This document shows positions 45,120 to 54,117 of a stretch of 64,000 bases of DNA, in pieces. Numbering within the stretch: the stretch's first letter is position 1; each line of letters opens with the position of its first letter. This stretch comes from Nitrospira sp. GTDB taxonomy: Bacteria > Nitrospirota > Nitrospiria > Nitrospirales > Nitrospiraceae. The stretch is from the NCBI GenBank assembly GCA_036984305.1, contig BQWY01000001.1, positions 2,439,501 through 2,503,500 of the forward strand, given 5' to 3'. The notes under the pieces were generated by a model. The model saw only the letters and a program-made list of their open reading frames with translations, had not been told where the DNA came from and did not search any database. The translations under genes and the position numbers were made by a program.

Positions 45120-46532
45120 TCACGGTGCAGGAGGAGAAGCGGCCTGTTTACGGAAGAAGAGCGTGGCACGACTGTTGGTCCCTCCCAATTCTTGGTAACG
45201 CTTGTAGGCGCCGGCAGCTTTCTCGTTGTCGTTCAAGCTGTCCTCGTACAGCATCCCCAACGACAAGTAGACGTCCGCGTATTCGGGGTTCGCCTTCACT
45301 GCATTCAAGAATGCCGCTTCGGCCTGCGTAAAGGCGCGCCGCTTTTCTTGGACCAGACCCAACGTATAATGGGAATCGGGGTTGTTCGGGGCATACTTGA
45401 CGGCAAGCTGAGCCTCGGACAACGCGTCATCCAGACTTGGACGAATCTCCAGATGGACATAACTCTTCAGCACATAGGCATCGCCCAGCGTGGGATCCAG
45501 CGCGAGCGCCTTATCGAGTCGTGCAAGCGCTTCATCGGGAGACTGCTGAGTTTGGAGCAACTTGAAGGCTTCATCATACTGATGCTTGGCCGCAGCCGCC
45601 TTTTCCTCCTGCGAGGTCGGCTTCGGTCCCATGGCAAAATCCGACGGTTTGCCCTCGATCATGACGGTGTCGCCGTCTCCGTCGAGACGGGCATACTGAG
45701 GATGCTGCGCACCGTTTGATCGCGCCTCAATCGTATCCTTCACGAAACGACCGAGTTCCGATGCCATCAACCATCCATTGTTGTTCAAGTCGGCCGCGCC
45801 GCTTAATCCTTCAGTGACGGCCCCAACAAACGGACTGTGTCCATCGACCCATCCGGAGGGCTCGCCGAATTTCCGTGCCGACAAGACTTGAAGCACCCGC
45901 TTGTCGGTATCCTGTTCGGGAGTCGTTCGCCCCTCGAGAGAAAGCTGCTGCGATGGTGTCACGTCCCACCCGCTGACCTCGGCATCCAGGAGCAGCAAGA
46001 CGTGCTTGGCCATCACCCGATGCCCTACTTCCTTGAGCTGGTCGAGACTCACGGCCTTGGTTGCCCCTTGCACCTGCGCGTCCCACGGGACGAGATACCC
46101 GAGTGGATGGCCGTTCAGATCCATCGTTTCACCGGCGTGCCCTGCGAAGTAGATGACGAGCCGATCCGCTCGGCCTAATTTCCTCGTCAGGACGTCATCG
46201 AGAATATGATGGAGATTCTTGGAGGATGCTTTCTTATTGTAGACCTCGACCACTTCGTCGAAGTCGAGTTTCCGCAACGTTTCGGCGACCTGCTTGGCAT
46301 TCTTGACGGCGCCCGGCAGTGGAGGCGCGACCAAATACTCGTCGATCCCGATGACCAAACCCCACGACTTGTAATAGAGCCCCTCGGGTTTACCCAACTG
46401 CCCCTGGCTCGCCGTCGGAGCGGCACACAGCGCCAGAACGAGCACACACACGGCAATCGTGCGCGGGGCGATAAGGATGTGGGGTGAGTAAAAACGAAAT
46501 GGATTTCGCAGCAAGGAGGACCGGCTCCGCAT
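45120..46532 (-). CDS. Caspase-fold (C14) protein with TPR repeats, catalytic Cys missing
   Basis: A 470-residue secreted protein. A signal peptide (TIAVCVLVLALCAAPTASQ) precedes a caspase-like domain (about 50-310). GLVIGIDEYLVAPPLPGAVK and VIYFAGHAGE (His132) match orthocaspases, but the usual DACxSG is DAEVSG, with Glu185 (codon 45978-45980) in place of the nucleophile Cys. An EF-hand-like loop DLNNNGWLMASE follows. Residues 330-455 are TPR repeats (AYVLKSYVHLEIRPSLDDAL, DSHYTLGLVQEKRRAFTQAE, DVYLSLGMLYEDSLNDNEKA). It is thus probably a non-catalytic binding protein. ATG 46532 is the best start; no strong ribosome site is seen. Confidence 0.85.
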   Translation of the reverse strand: MRSRSSLLRNPFRFYSPHILIAPRTIAVCVLVLALCAAPTASQGQLGKPEGLYYKSWGLVIGIDEYLVAPPLPGAVKNAKQVAETLRKLDFDEVVEVYNKKASSKNLHHILDDVLTRKLGRADRLVIYFAGHAGETMDLNGHPLGYLVPWDAQVQGATKAVSLDQLKEVGHRVMAKHVLLLLDAEVSGWDVTPSQQLSLEGRTTPEQDTDKRVLQVLSARKFGEPSGWVDGHSPFVGAVTEGLSGAADLNNNGWLMASELGRFVKDTIEARSNGAQHPQYARLDGDGDTVMIEGKPSDFAMGPKPTSQEEKAAAAKHQYDEAFKLLQTQQSPDEALARLDKALALDPTLGDAYVLKSYVHLEIRPSLDDALSEAQLAVKYAPNNPDSHYTLGLVQEKRRAFTQAEAAFLNAVKANPEYADVYLSLGMLYEDSLNDNEKAAGAYKRYQELGGTNSRATLFFRKQAASPPAP

Positions 46533-46625
46533 TTGGTCTAACCCTACCCTCGCCTCAATACGACTGTCAAGGAAGCCCCCAGGCCCTCCGCCGCGCATGC
46601 AGCCGTCGTCCGTCACCGGTTGGGG

Positions 46626-46654
46626 TTGCCTCCCCGAGATGGCTTGCGCATAAT
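46626..46654 (+). promoter_or_regulatory. Possible promoter of acs
   Basis: TTGCCT (46626-46631, four of six matches), a 17-base spacer and CATAAT (46649-46654, five of six matches). The predicted start near 46661 gives a leader of about 49 bases with AAGGAG before ATG 46710. Confidence 0.4.
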
Positions 46655-46709
46655 GTCGCGCCAGTGCGATACGCCCCCTGCGTCCGCGCCATCACCAAGG
46701 AGCATTTGT

Positions 46710-48602
46710 ATGACCGAGGAGAAACTGGATACGCTGTTAAAGGAATCCCGTGTCTATCGCCCCGCGGCGGAAACCATGGCCGCCTCTCACGTCCCTGATT
46801 ACGAGGAGGCCTATCGCCGGTCCATCGAAAACCCGGAGCAGTTTTGGGACCAGGCGGCCAAAGAACTCGACTGGTTTACTCCCTGGAGCAAGGTATTGGA
46901 ATGGGATTATCCCTGGGCCAAGTGGTTCCTTGGTGGTACCTGTAACATTTCCTACAACTGTCTCGACCGTCACGTCAAAACGTGGCGCCGCAACAAGGTT
47001 GCCGTCATCTGGGTCGGCGAGCACGGCGAGGAACGCATTTTCACCTATGCGGAACTCTATCGTCAGGTTTGCCGCTGCGCGAACGCGCTCAAAGCATTGG
47101 GCCTCAAGCAGGGTGATCGCGTCACGATTTACCTGCCGAAGATACCCGAGCAAATGATCGCGATGCTGGCCTGCGCCCGACTGGGCCTCATCCATAGCGT
47201 CGTCTATAGCGGGTTCAGCGCCCCGGCACTCGAGAGTCGAATCCAAGATGCCGAATCTCGGCTCGTCATCACCGCTGACGTCGGCTACGACCGCGCCAAG
47301 ACCATTCAGTTGAAGCCCGTCGTCGACCAGGCTGTGGGGAACTGTCCGACCGTCGAACATGTCGTCGTGGTTCGACGCGAGAAGCCCGGGGTCCCGTTGG
47401 CCTCCCCCAAGGAAATCGACTGGGAAGCGTGGCTCAAGGATCAGAAGACCACGTGCGAGCCAGTGCGGCTCGACGCCGAAGCCCCCCTGTACATTCTCTA
47501 TACGTCCGGGACCACCGGTAAGCCGAAGGGGGTCGTGCACGTCCACGGCGGCTACATGGTCGGCACCTATCTCACAACAAAGTATGTCTTCAATTTGAAA
47601 GAAGACGACATCTACTTCTGCGTCGCCGATCCGGGCTGGGTCACGGGGCACAGCTACATCGTCTATGGGCCGCTGCTCAACGGCGCCACGATTTTAACGG
47701 CCGAAGGCAAACCCGACTATCCGAATCCGGGCCGCTGGTGGAGCATTATTGAGCACTATGGGGTGACCGTGTTCTATACGACTCCGACCGCGATTCGACT
47801 ACTCATGCGCTATGGGGAGGAATGGCCGGCCAAATACGATCTCTCGTGCCTTCGAGTCCTCGGAAGCGTTGGCGAGCCGATCAATCCGGAGGCCTGGGAA
47901 TGGTTGTATCGCGTCACGGGCAGCCACAAGCCGATCATGGATACCTGGTGGCAAACGGAGACCGGCATGATCCTCGTCACTCCCCTCCCCTCCGTGCCCC
48001 TCAAACCGGGTTCGGCGACCCGCCCCTTTCTCGGCGTCGAAGCCGACGTGGTCGATCGTGAGGGGAAGAGCCTGCCCGCCAACGCGGGGGGCTTCGCCGT
48101 GATCAAGAAGCCGTGGCCGTCCATGATGCGAACGATTTACAAGGATCCTGATCGGTACAAGGTCTATTGGAATACGATCCCAAACTGCTATACGGCGGGA
48201 GACGTCTGTCGCAAGGACGACGACGGGTACATGTGGTTCATGGGACGCGCCGACGACGTCATCAAGGTGGCCGGCAATCGCATCGGCACGGCGGAGGTCG
48301 AGAGCGCGCTCGTGAGCCATCCTGCCGTTGCCGAAGCGGCAGTGATCGGCAAGCCACACGCGACTGTGGGCGAGTCGATCAAGGCGTTCGTCATTTTGAA
48401 ACAAGGCCACCAACACACCCACGAACTGGTACAGGCCCTGAAGCAGCACGTGCACGCCGAATTGGGTAAGATCGCAGTACCAGCTGAGATCGACATCGTC
48501 TCGTCGCTGCCCAAAACCCGGTCGGGGAAGATCATGCGCCGCGTGTTGAAGGCTAAGGAATTGGGACAGGACGTCGGGGACGTCTCCACACTGGAAGATT
48601 GA
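46710..48602 (+). CDS. acs: Acetyl-CoA synthetase
   Basis: Acs makes acetyl-CoA from acetate, ATP and CoA. The 630-residue protein has the AMP-binding motif LYTSGTTGKPKGVVHVHGGY, then DTWWQTETGMI, the YTAGDVCRKDDDGYMWFMGR hinge and the C-terminal KTRSGKIMRRVLKA whose last Lys is the usual acetylation site. ATG 46710 has AAGGAG upstream. Length is typical (about 640). The discoidin-like gene follows 50 bases later. Confidence 0.97.
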   Translation: MTEEKLDTLLKESRVYRPAAETMAASHVPDYEEAYRRSIENPEQFWDQAAKELDWFTPWSKVLEWDYPWAKWFLGGTCNISYNCLDRHVKTWRRNKVAVIWVGEHGEERIFTYAELYRQVCRCANALKALGLKQGDRVTIYLPKIPEQMIAMLACARLGLIHSVVYSGFSAPALESRIQDAESRLVITADVGYDRAKTIQLKPVVDQAVGNCPTVEHVVVVRREKPGVPLASPKEIDWEAWLKDQKTTCEPVRLDAEAPLYILYTSGTTGKPKGVVHVHGGYMVGTYLTTKYVFNLKEDDIYFCVADPGWVTGHSYIVYGPLLNGATILTAEGKPDYPNPGRWWSIIEHYGVTVFYTTPTAIRLLMRYGEEWPAKYDLSCLRVLGSVGEPINPEAWEWLYRVTGSHKPIMDTWWQTETGMILVTPLPSVPLKPGSATRPFLGVEADVVDREGKSLPANAGGFAVIKKPWPSMMRTIYKDPDRYKVYWNTIPNCYTAGDVCRKDDDGYMWFMGRADDVIKVAGNRIGTAEVESALVSHPAVAEAAVIGKPHATVGESIKAFVILKQGHQHTHELVQALKQHVHAELGKIAVPAEIDIVSSLPKTRSGKIMRRVLKAKELGQDVGDVSTLED

Positions 48603-48652
48603 CACCGCCTTGCGCACCGTTCGTACTCGTCGGAAAAACCGGGAGGTGCTCC

Positions 48653-49126
48653 ATGCAGAAACGAATCACTCCGAGCGACCGTGTGGGAGATGGGGTGCCG
48701 GACGATCAATGGTTGGACTTGGACCGACTAGCCGAGGTGGAACTCACGTCTGAGGATGCCTCATGCCCCATTGAGGACGCTCTGGTTACCGGGAAAGGGC
48801 CGGGATGGCGCGCTGCAGATAGAGGGACTCAGACCATTCGCCTCCGATTCGGCACACCGCAGCGGATACGGAGAATCTGGCTGAAGTTTGAGGAATCCGA
48901 AAGGACCCGATCCCAGGAATACGTCGTGCGATGGTCGTCCGACTCCGGTCGCACCTACCGTGATCTGTTCCGTCAACAATGGAACTTCAGTCCGCAGGGA
49001 GCCAGCCGGGAAATTGAGGATCACCGAACCGAGCTCCACAATGTCACGACCCTTGAACTGGTCATCAACCCCGACATCAGTGGCGGCGACTCACTCGCAT
49101 CGCTCGCGCGGATGCGTCTGGCATGA
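48653..49126 (+). CDS. Discoidin (F5/8 C)-like protein
   Basis: A 157-residue cytoplasmic protein with a jelly-roll pattern (TIRLRFGTPQRIRRIWLKFE, QEYVVRWSSDSGRTYRDLFR, QQWNFSPQGASREIEDHRTE, LELVINPDISGG). It resembles single-domain F5/8 type C or carbohydrate-binding-like proteins that I know only as uncharacterised. It has a GGGAGG ribosome site and no signal peptide. It may be read with acs. Confidence 0.75.
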   Translation: MQKRITPSDRVGDGVPDDQWLDLDRLAEVELTSEDASCPIEDALVTGKGPGWRAADRGTQTIRLRFGTPQRIRRIWLKFEESERTRSQEYVVRWSSDSGRTYRDLFRQQWNFSPQGASREIEDHRTELHNVTTLELVINPDISGGDSLASLARMRLA

Positions 49127-49239
49127 TCAGCCGTTTATGACCAAATCCAGAACCCTACCCGTTCAGTCACATGCGTCCGGCAGGATATCTCGCCTCGCTG
49201 TGTTTCGTTGATCCTGGACTTCCGCGATGCACGCACGAT

Positions 49240-49758
49240 CTATCCGGACGGTGCGCTGCGTACCAGGTATGACCCGATATGAGGGGCTTTCGAGTCCAAG
49301 GAGTTCAGAGGGTTGACCTCCGTATGCGAGTTAGCATGGCGCGTTATGTTGAGTGACAAGTACCGCACGAACCACGCGGGGTCTCCTCCATTCATTCCGT
49401 GAGTCATGATCCTCGACTGTGTCGAACTATCTGGAGCGGGGAGAAATTGCTTCCCGTTCATGAGATCCTGGAGGATTTCGACCCCCGTGTGGTTTCGGTC
49501 GTCATTTGGTGAGGGTTGAAAAGCTGGTTCCGACAGCCCCTTCGTAATACCGGCATGAGCATACAGAGTTCCGAGATCCGCACCGATCGCATACCGAAAA
49601 CCATGCGTCGTCACGAATCCGCCGAAGCCACCGAGCACCTCATTGACCGAACGATTTGCCGTTGCGGTCAGATTCAGCCATTCGAGATTGGTATCGGTAT
49701 CGAGCGTGAGGAGTTGGTCACCACTACCGGAGACGAGATCCTTTTGGATGAAGGCCAT
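49240..49758 (-). CDS. PEP-CTERM-family surface domain without export signals
   Basis: A 172-residue protein. Its core (LLTLDTDTNLEWLNLTATAN, RSVNEVLGGFGGF, GFRYAIGADLGTLYAHAGIT) matches the domain found in many PEP-CTERM sorted surface proteins, which ends just before the sorting signal (here IGSYLVRSAPSG). It has neither a signal peptide nor a C-terminal PEP-CTERM hydrophobic helix. A good ribosome site (TAAGGAGAACGTC before ATG 49758) argues that the short form is translated. It may be a truncated remnant or a cytoplasmic version. Confidence 0.72.
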   Translation of the reverse strand: MAFIQKDLVSGSGDQLLTLDTDTNLEWLNLTATANRSVNEVLGGFGGFVTTHGFRYAIGADLGTLYAHAGITKGLSEPAFQPSPNDDRNHTGVEILQDLMNGKQFLPAPDSSTQSRIMTHGMNGGDPAWFVRYLSLNITRHANSHTEVNPLNSLDSKAPHIGSYLVRSAPSG

Positions 49759-50426
49759 GACGTTCTCCTTACTGTAATCAGGGTATGCGGCATCCTGTTT
49801 TCGTACGAAACGAGGATTTCAATCCCGCGAGACGCGAGCTGCCCGCTTCTTTATCACACCGATCTCTGTGAATGCCAATTGCAGGCATAGGCCGACGTTC
49901 TCGCACTGGGAACGAAGAGAGCACCCTGAACAGCGTTTCTCGGCTAGACATCAACAGCGACGGTCACAAACGAGAGAGCCGAATGATTGGCTCTGGCTTG
50001 GCGTAGTGACCGTCTGGTATAGCCTGCATCCCTTCTACTGCAGTCCCTCTCATTAGACTACCCTAGACTACCCCTCCAGCACCGACGCGACCTTCTCACC
50101 GCATCGGCCTGATCCTGACCATGACTCGACCATTACCAGCGCGCCGACTGCAGACCGCCTCGCTATCCTTTTGGCACGTTTATTCAATCGCTTAAATACC
50201 TCCTGCGACCTGCGTGCAAGGCATGCTATGCCCTAGCTGCAATAGCAAGCCGTTCACCTTCACACGAGTTGAAACAGCGGTGTCGTCGCTTGTCACCTGG
50301 CACAATTCTTGATCGATTTCCATTGCACCCATTGCCGGCTAGCGAAAGACGACAGCCTCACGGGGTCCCCAAACAATGGAACATTGCGTCGAGAACGACC
50401 GCCTTTTACAGCTGAACGGAGCCGAT
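49759..50426. other. Long intergenic region
   Basis: About 670 bases of lower-GC sequence between two divergent genes. It holds a tandem repeat tagactaccc (50054-50063 and 50064-50073), an inverted repeat ggcat-gct-atgcc (50220-50232) and a TTGGCACG element (50171-50178) like half of a sigma54 promoter but without the GC at -12. No gene is supported. Confidence 0.5.
50054..50073 (+). repeat. Tandem duplication of 10 bases
   Basis: Two perfect adjacent copies of tagactaccc. It is short and may be a replication slip. Confidence 0.7.
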
Positions 50427-51950
50427 ATGAGACGGGCATCCCACCTTCCTCTCGTCACCCGAGTACGTCAACCGTACACGGCGTATTACGTCACATTGAT
50501 GTTAGTCACCATCCTCCAGCTCTGTCCGATCTGGTTCACGGCGTACCCTCCCATGCACGACTATCCCAATCATCTCGCTCGAGCCCACATCCTGTATCAC
50601 TATGATCAGTTCGACTCCTATCAAGCGACCTACGAGCGAGATTGGCACTTGGTCCCCAATCTCGCCATCGACGTAATCGTACCCTTACTCCTTCATGTCG
50701 TCAGTATTGAAACGGCGAGTAAGATTTTCCTCTCGCTCATGCTCATTTTGTTTAACCTGGGTCTCCACCTACTGGGCACAGCCGTCGCAGGACAACCCCA
50801 TTGGAGCGCTCTCGCCGCCACGTTTTTCACCTTTAACTACGCCGTTGCGTACGGCTTCGTGAATTACGTGTTTGGCCTCGGCCTCTTTTTCATTACATTG
50901 GCCGTATGGATGCGAGCACGGTCCGCATGGACCATGGGCCGAGTGGTGTCCCTGGTGCTACTGACGGCCATGTGCTATTTTTCTCATCTTTCGGCCTTCG
51001 TATTTTTGGCCATCACGGTGACGGGACTCACCATCCTCGACATGGCCAAGACTCGTGTGATTGGGTGGCAACATGGTCTGGGAATCCTCCCACTCATACC
51101 TGTCACCGTCATCTATCTCCTGTATTCCGCTGGGATCCAGCATCGAGCCCCTCTTGTCTGGCTGCAGCCGGTCCTGACGACCAAATTAACCGGTTTCCTG
51201 TATCCATTCGCAAGTTACAATGTACCGGTCGAACTGGCGCTGAGCACGGTCTTCGGTGCCATCATGGCGATCGGGTTGTGTTGGCGCTTTACGCGCGCTC
51301 GTTACCACGAGGATCCGCTGATTCTTGGAGCCTTGCTGGTGGGACTGTATCTGATTGCGCCGTTCAGTGCGGCCGAATCGCATTATGTCGATCGCCGGTT
51401 CATCATCCCGGCGGCGGTATTGGGGGTCTTGGCCGTAAAGCTGAATCCAGCCAAACTCATCGGCCGATATCTCGTGATTGTCCTCGTCTTATTGTCGTTC
51501 GGGCGCGCCGCCGTTATCTGGCACTCTTGGACGCATATCAGCAGGGACATCGAGACTCAGGTGCAGGTCCTGGACCTGTTGCCGCATGAACCGCGTGTCT
51601 ATCCGATGTTGATGGTCGAGGGCCAGGGACGAACCGATTGGCTGTCTGATATGCACTCGTATTTTGCGTTTCACTACGCCACGATCTATCGGCACGCCTT
51701 CCTGCCCACGATTTATGCGTGGAAGTCAGTGAACCCGATCCACCTCAGGAGCACCGAACCGGATGAAACCCGAATGTCGCCAGACGTGCCCGATGAACGC
51801 ATCGATTGGAGAAGAATTTTAGCGACATACGATTATGTGTGGGGCTATAGGCTGTCGGACCGATTCCGGAGCAAGTTGATGGAACACGCGCATCTGGTTG
51901 GGCAAGCCGGGAAGGCCAGCTTGTATAAGCTTCGCAGACCGTTTCCATGA
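50427..51950 (+). CDS. GT-C-like polytopic membrane protein
   Basis: A 507-residue inner-membrane protein with about ten helices and a C-terminal soluble part (from about residue 390). The first outer loop carries MHDYPNHLARAHIL, which resembles the acidic loop motif of GT-C glycosyltransferases (lipid-linked sugar users such as ArnT and PMT). The start at 50427 has a GGAG site six bases upstream; ATG 50376 would add 17 residues. The sugar and acceptor cannot be told. No EPS genes are next to it. Confidence 0.72.
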   Translation: MRRASHLPLVTRVRQPYTAYYVTLMLVTILQLCPIWFTAYPPMHDYPNHLARAHILYHYDQFDSYQATYERDWHLVPNLAIDVIVPLLLHVVSIETASKIFLSLMLILFNLGLHLLGTAVAGQPHWSALAATFFTFNYAVAYGFVNYVFGLGLFFITLAVWMRARSAWTMGRVVSLVLLTAMCYFSHLSAFVFLAITVTGLTILDMAKTRVIGWQHGLGILPLIPVTVIYLLYSAGIQHRAPLVWLQPVLTTKLTGFLYPFASYNVPVELALSTVFGAIMAIGLCWRFTRARYHEDPLILGALLVGLYLIAPFSAAESHYVDRRFIIPAAVLGVLAVKLNPAKLIGRYLVIVLVLLSFGRAAVIWHSWTHISRDIETQVQVLDLLPHEPRVYPMLMVEGQGRTDWLSDMHSYFAFHYATIYRHAFLPTIYAWKSVNPIHLRSTEPDETRMSPDVPDERIDWRRILATYDYVWGYRLSDRFRSKLMEHAHLVGQAGKASLYKLRRPFP

Positions 51951-52198
51951 GCAACGGCGTTGAGCGATACCGTGATCTCGCTTGTTAGGTTGGACCTACC
52001 GCATCCACCGCAGTCGAAACTGTCAGCCGTGAATGATCGCTGACCACTGGTGGGCATCTGCCAATAGTCTTTCCCGAATCACGTTCGAATCTCTCCCCGT
52101 ACGCTGTTTTCAGGTGCGGTAAGCGCACACTTTGGCCTCGGTTCCGCCTCGGACTCTTCCCAGTGTGACGGACGGGTGGTTGGCGTACGCTCAAGGCC

Positions 52199-52814
52199 AT
52201 GGACACGGCTTCCATGGATCCAGCCTATCTCGTTCGATACTACTTGCTCTGCTTTGTTCTTCCCTTATGGCTGGGTTCCAGTGATCTTAGGATTGATGCT
52301 CGACATCAATGCCCTGGTCATCCTCGTCATGCTCTGTGCCCTGGCCCTTCCCCTATGGGATGTACGCTACGCCCACACGCGGCGGTACATCGGGCCATTC
52401 GAACAGCACGTGCACAGCTTTCTCCAAGTGTTGCCGGTCATGGCGGTCTCGTTCGTAAGCCTGCTGTATTGGGGACAGTTCCTGGCGCTGTTCGGACTTG
52501 GTCCGGAACCGACCCGCTTTGAATTCACATCGAAGCCCGACCCGCTCTCTTCGACCTACTTACTCGGACTGTTTTTCTCCATCGTCTGCTTCGTCGTGAT
52601 TCCTTATGCCGAGGAGCTGCGGCGGTGTATCGTGACCGCAAGAAAACCTACCAGGGCTGCGCCCCTCTCTCTTCCAGGAGGTGAGGATTTGGTTTGGAAG
52701 CCACGCGTTCCGAGAACGGGTGGGAAGGGAGGCTTGTGCAGAGGATCAAGTGATGTACGGCCACGCCACTGGGGAGGGCATCAGGGCGAGGACTGCGGAG
52801 TGGTGTCCGGCTGA
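52199..52814 (+). pseudogene. Broken polytopic membrane protein gene (deletion plus frameshift)
   Basis: Two frames together give one conserved protein. The frame starting at ATG 52199 gives MDTASMDPAYLVRYYLLCFV and LPLWL and then loses homology at about 52280. A second frame picks up as VPVILGLMLDINALVILVML and continues WDVRYAHTRRYIGPFEQHVH and LLYWGQFLALFGLGPEPTRF. In intact relatives that I recall, roughly 40 residues with a transmembrane loop lie between these parts. The simplest reading is a deletion that also shifted the frame. The 3' end overlaps the plsY stop region by 34 bases, so the true end may be earlier. Confidence 0.65.
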
Positions 52815-53416
52815 CTCGTTGCGCGAGCCCCGATTTTGGGTTCCGTTCCGGCTAGGAGTCTGGTCATATTGCTCCGGTGGCGCGAAAGAATCATGACACT
52901 GACGCAAAGGCCGAACACGAGAAACGGCACGTTGCCGTTCCACAGCGCAATGATTGGCAGCGCTGCAAAGGCTGCAATGGCCGCACCGGACGAATAGCGC
53001 CAGACAGCCGCAACGAAGAGCCAGGTACCAACGAGCACGCCCCCAATGGTCGGTGCCACACCCAAGACGGCGCCAAGTGCGGTGGCCACGCCCTTACCCC
53101 CCTTGAAGGCGAGAAACACCGGGAAGAGGTGTCCGAGGACCGAGGCAAAGGCGACGGCCAACACCCACCAGGGTTCGCTCAGCCACAGACCAGCGGACCA
53201 GCCCGTCACCCACCCCTTGCCCATGTCTCCGATGAGAGTCAGGACACCGGCCGGCTTACCGGCGATGCGGAGCACATTGGTGAAGCCGATGTTTTTGCTG
53301 CCTGCCGTGCGAGGATCGGGCATTCCCATCGCCCGGCACACAACGATCCCGAACGGGATGGATCCGAGCAGATAGCCGCCGCTGAACAGCACGACACAAT
53401 AAGCCAGTCCATCCAT
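52781..53416 (-). CDS. plsY: Glycerol-3-phosphate acyltransferase PlsY
   Basis: PlsY acylates glycerol-3-phosphate using acyl-phosphate, the first step of phospholipid synthesis. The 211-residue membrane protein has GGYLLGSIPFG, GSKNIGFTNVLR, GHLFPVFLAFKGGKGVAT and ILSRHRSNMTRLLAGTEPK, the family's conserved cytoplasmic motifs. ATG 53416 gives the normal short N-terminus. It lies 44 bases after pgsA in the envelope operon. Confidence 0.95.
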   Translation of the reverse strand: MDGLAYCVVLFSGGYLLGSIPFGIVVCRAMGMPDPRTAGSKNIGFTNVLRIAGKPAGVLTLIGDMGKGWVTGWSAGLWLSEPWWVLAVAFASVLGHLFPVFLAFKGGKGVATALGAVLGVAPTIGGVLVGTWLFVAAVWRYSSGAAIAAFAALPIIALWNGNVPFLVFGLCVSVMILSRHRSNMTRLLAGTEPKIGARATSQPDTTPQSSP

Positions 53417-53460
53417 AAGTAGAGAGGAATGTGGGGAATGAACGATTGCGCAGGCTCTGC

Positions 53461-54057
53461 CTACAGTCCCCGCACGGTCACCTGCCGCCAAAACCCAGCT
53501 AGATAATTCCCGCCCGAGACCAGTGCCAACGCCAGCGAGCCATAGAGCAAGACTGTCCCGACCTGATGCAATCCGACCGGCATGGGGAGGAAGTCGTTTT
53601 GGAGGATGAGCATGACAATGGCGATCACTTGAACAACCATCTTATATTTGCCCAGCGTTTCTGCCGCGATGACAATTCCCTGCGACGCTGCCACGGCGCG
53701 CACCCCCGTGACCGCCACCTCGCGGGCAATGATAAGAATCGCGATGACGGCCGGTACTCGATCGTACTGGACGAGGAGAATCAGCCCGGACAGCACCAGC
53801 AGCTTGTCGGCAATAGGGTCGAGCAGCTTACCCAGGCTCGTGACTTGGCCCCGTCGACGTGCGAGGTAGCCGTCAAGCAGGTCCGTGGCGGCCGCGACCA
53901 CGAACACACAGGCCGCAATCAACGATCGCGTCGGGGTCGGATCCGCAAACAACATGACGAAGACGGGGATCAACAGAATCCGACCGATTGTCACGAGGTT
54001 GGGGAGATAAACACTCTCACCCAACAGTTCACGCATCTGAAGCTCAACTGGTTTCAT
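53461..54057 (-). CDS. pgsA: CDP-diacylglycerol-glycerol-3-phosphate phosphatidyltransferase
   Basis: PgsA makes phosphatidylglycerol phosphate. The 198-residue membrane protein has NLVTIGRILLIPVFVMLF and the CDP-alcohol phosphotransferase motif in DLLDGYLARRRGQVTSLGKL followed by LDPIADK, with all Asp and Arg residues in place. It lies 60 bases after kdsD and is probably in the same transcript. Confidence 0.94.
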   Translation of the reverse strand: MKPVELQMRELLGESVYLPNLVTIGRILLIPVFVMLFADPTPTRSLIAACVFVVAAATDLLDGYLARRRGQVTSLGKLLDPIADKLLVLSGLILLVQYDRVPAVIAILIIAREVAVTGVRAVAASQGIVIAAETLGKYKMVVQVIAIVMLILQNDFLPMPVGLHQVGTVLLYGSLALALVSGGNYLAGFWRQVTVRGL

Positions 54058-54117
54058 CGATTCACACCGAGGTCAGCGGTACGGGAAGACCGCCTGGCTT
54101 CCGCAGTGATTCCTGCC

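Noticed and set aside
50171-50190. Sigma54-type promoter (TTGGCACG)
   Set aside because: The -24 element is good but the GC at -12 is missing.
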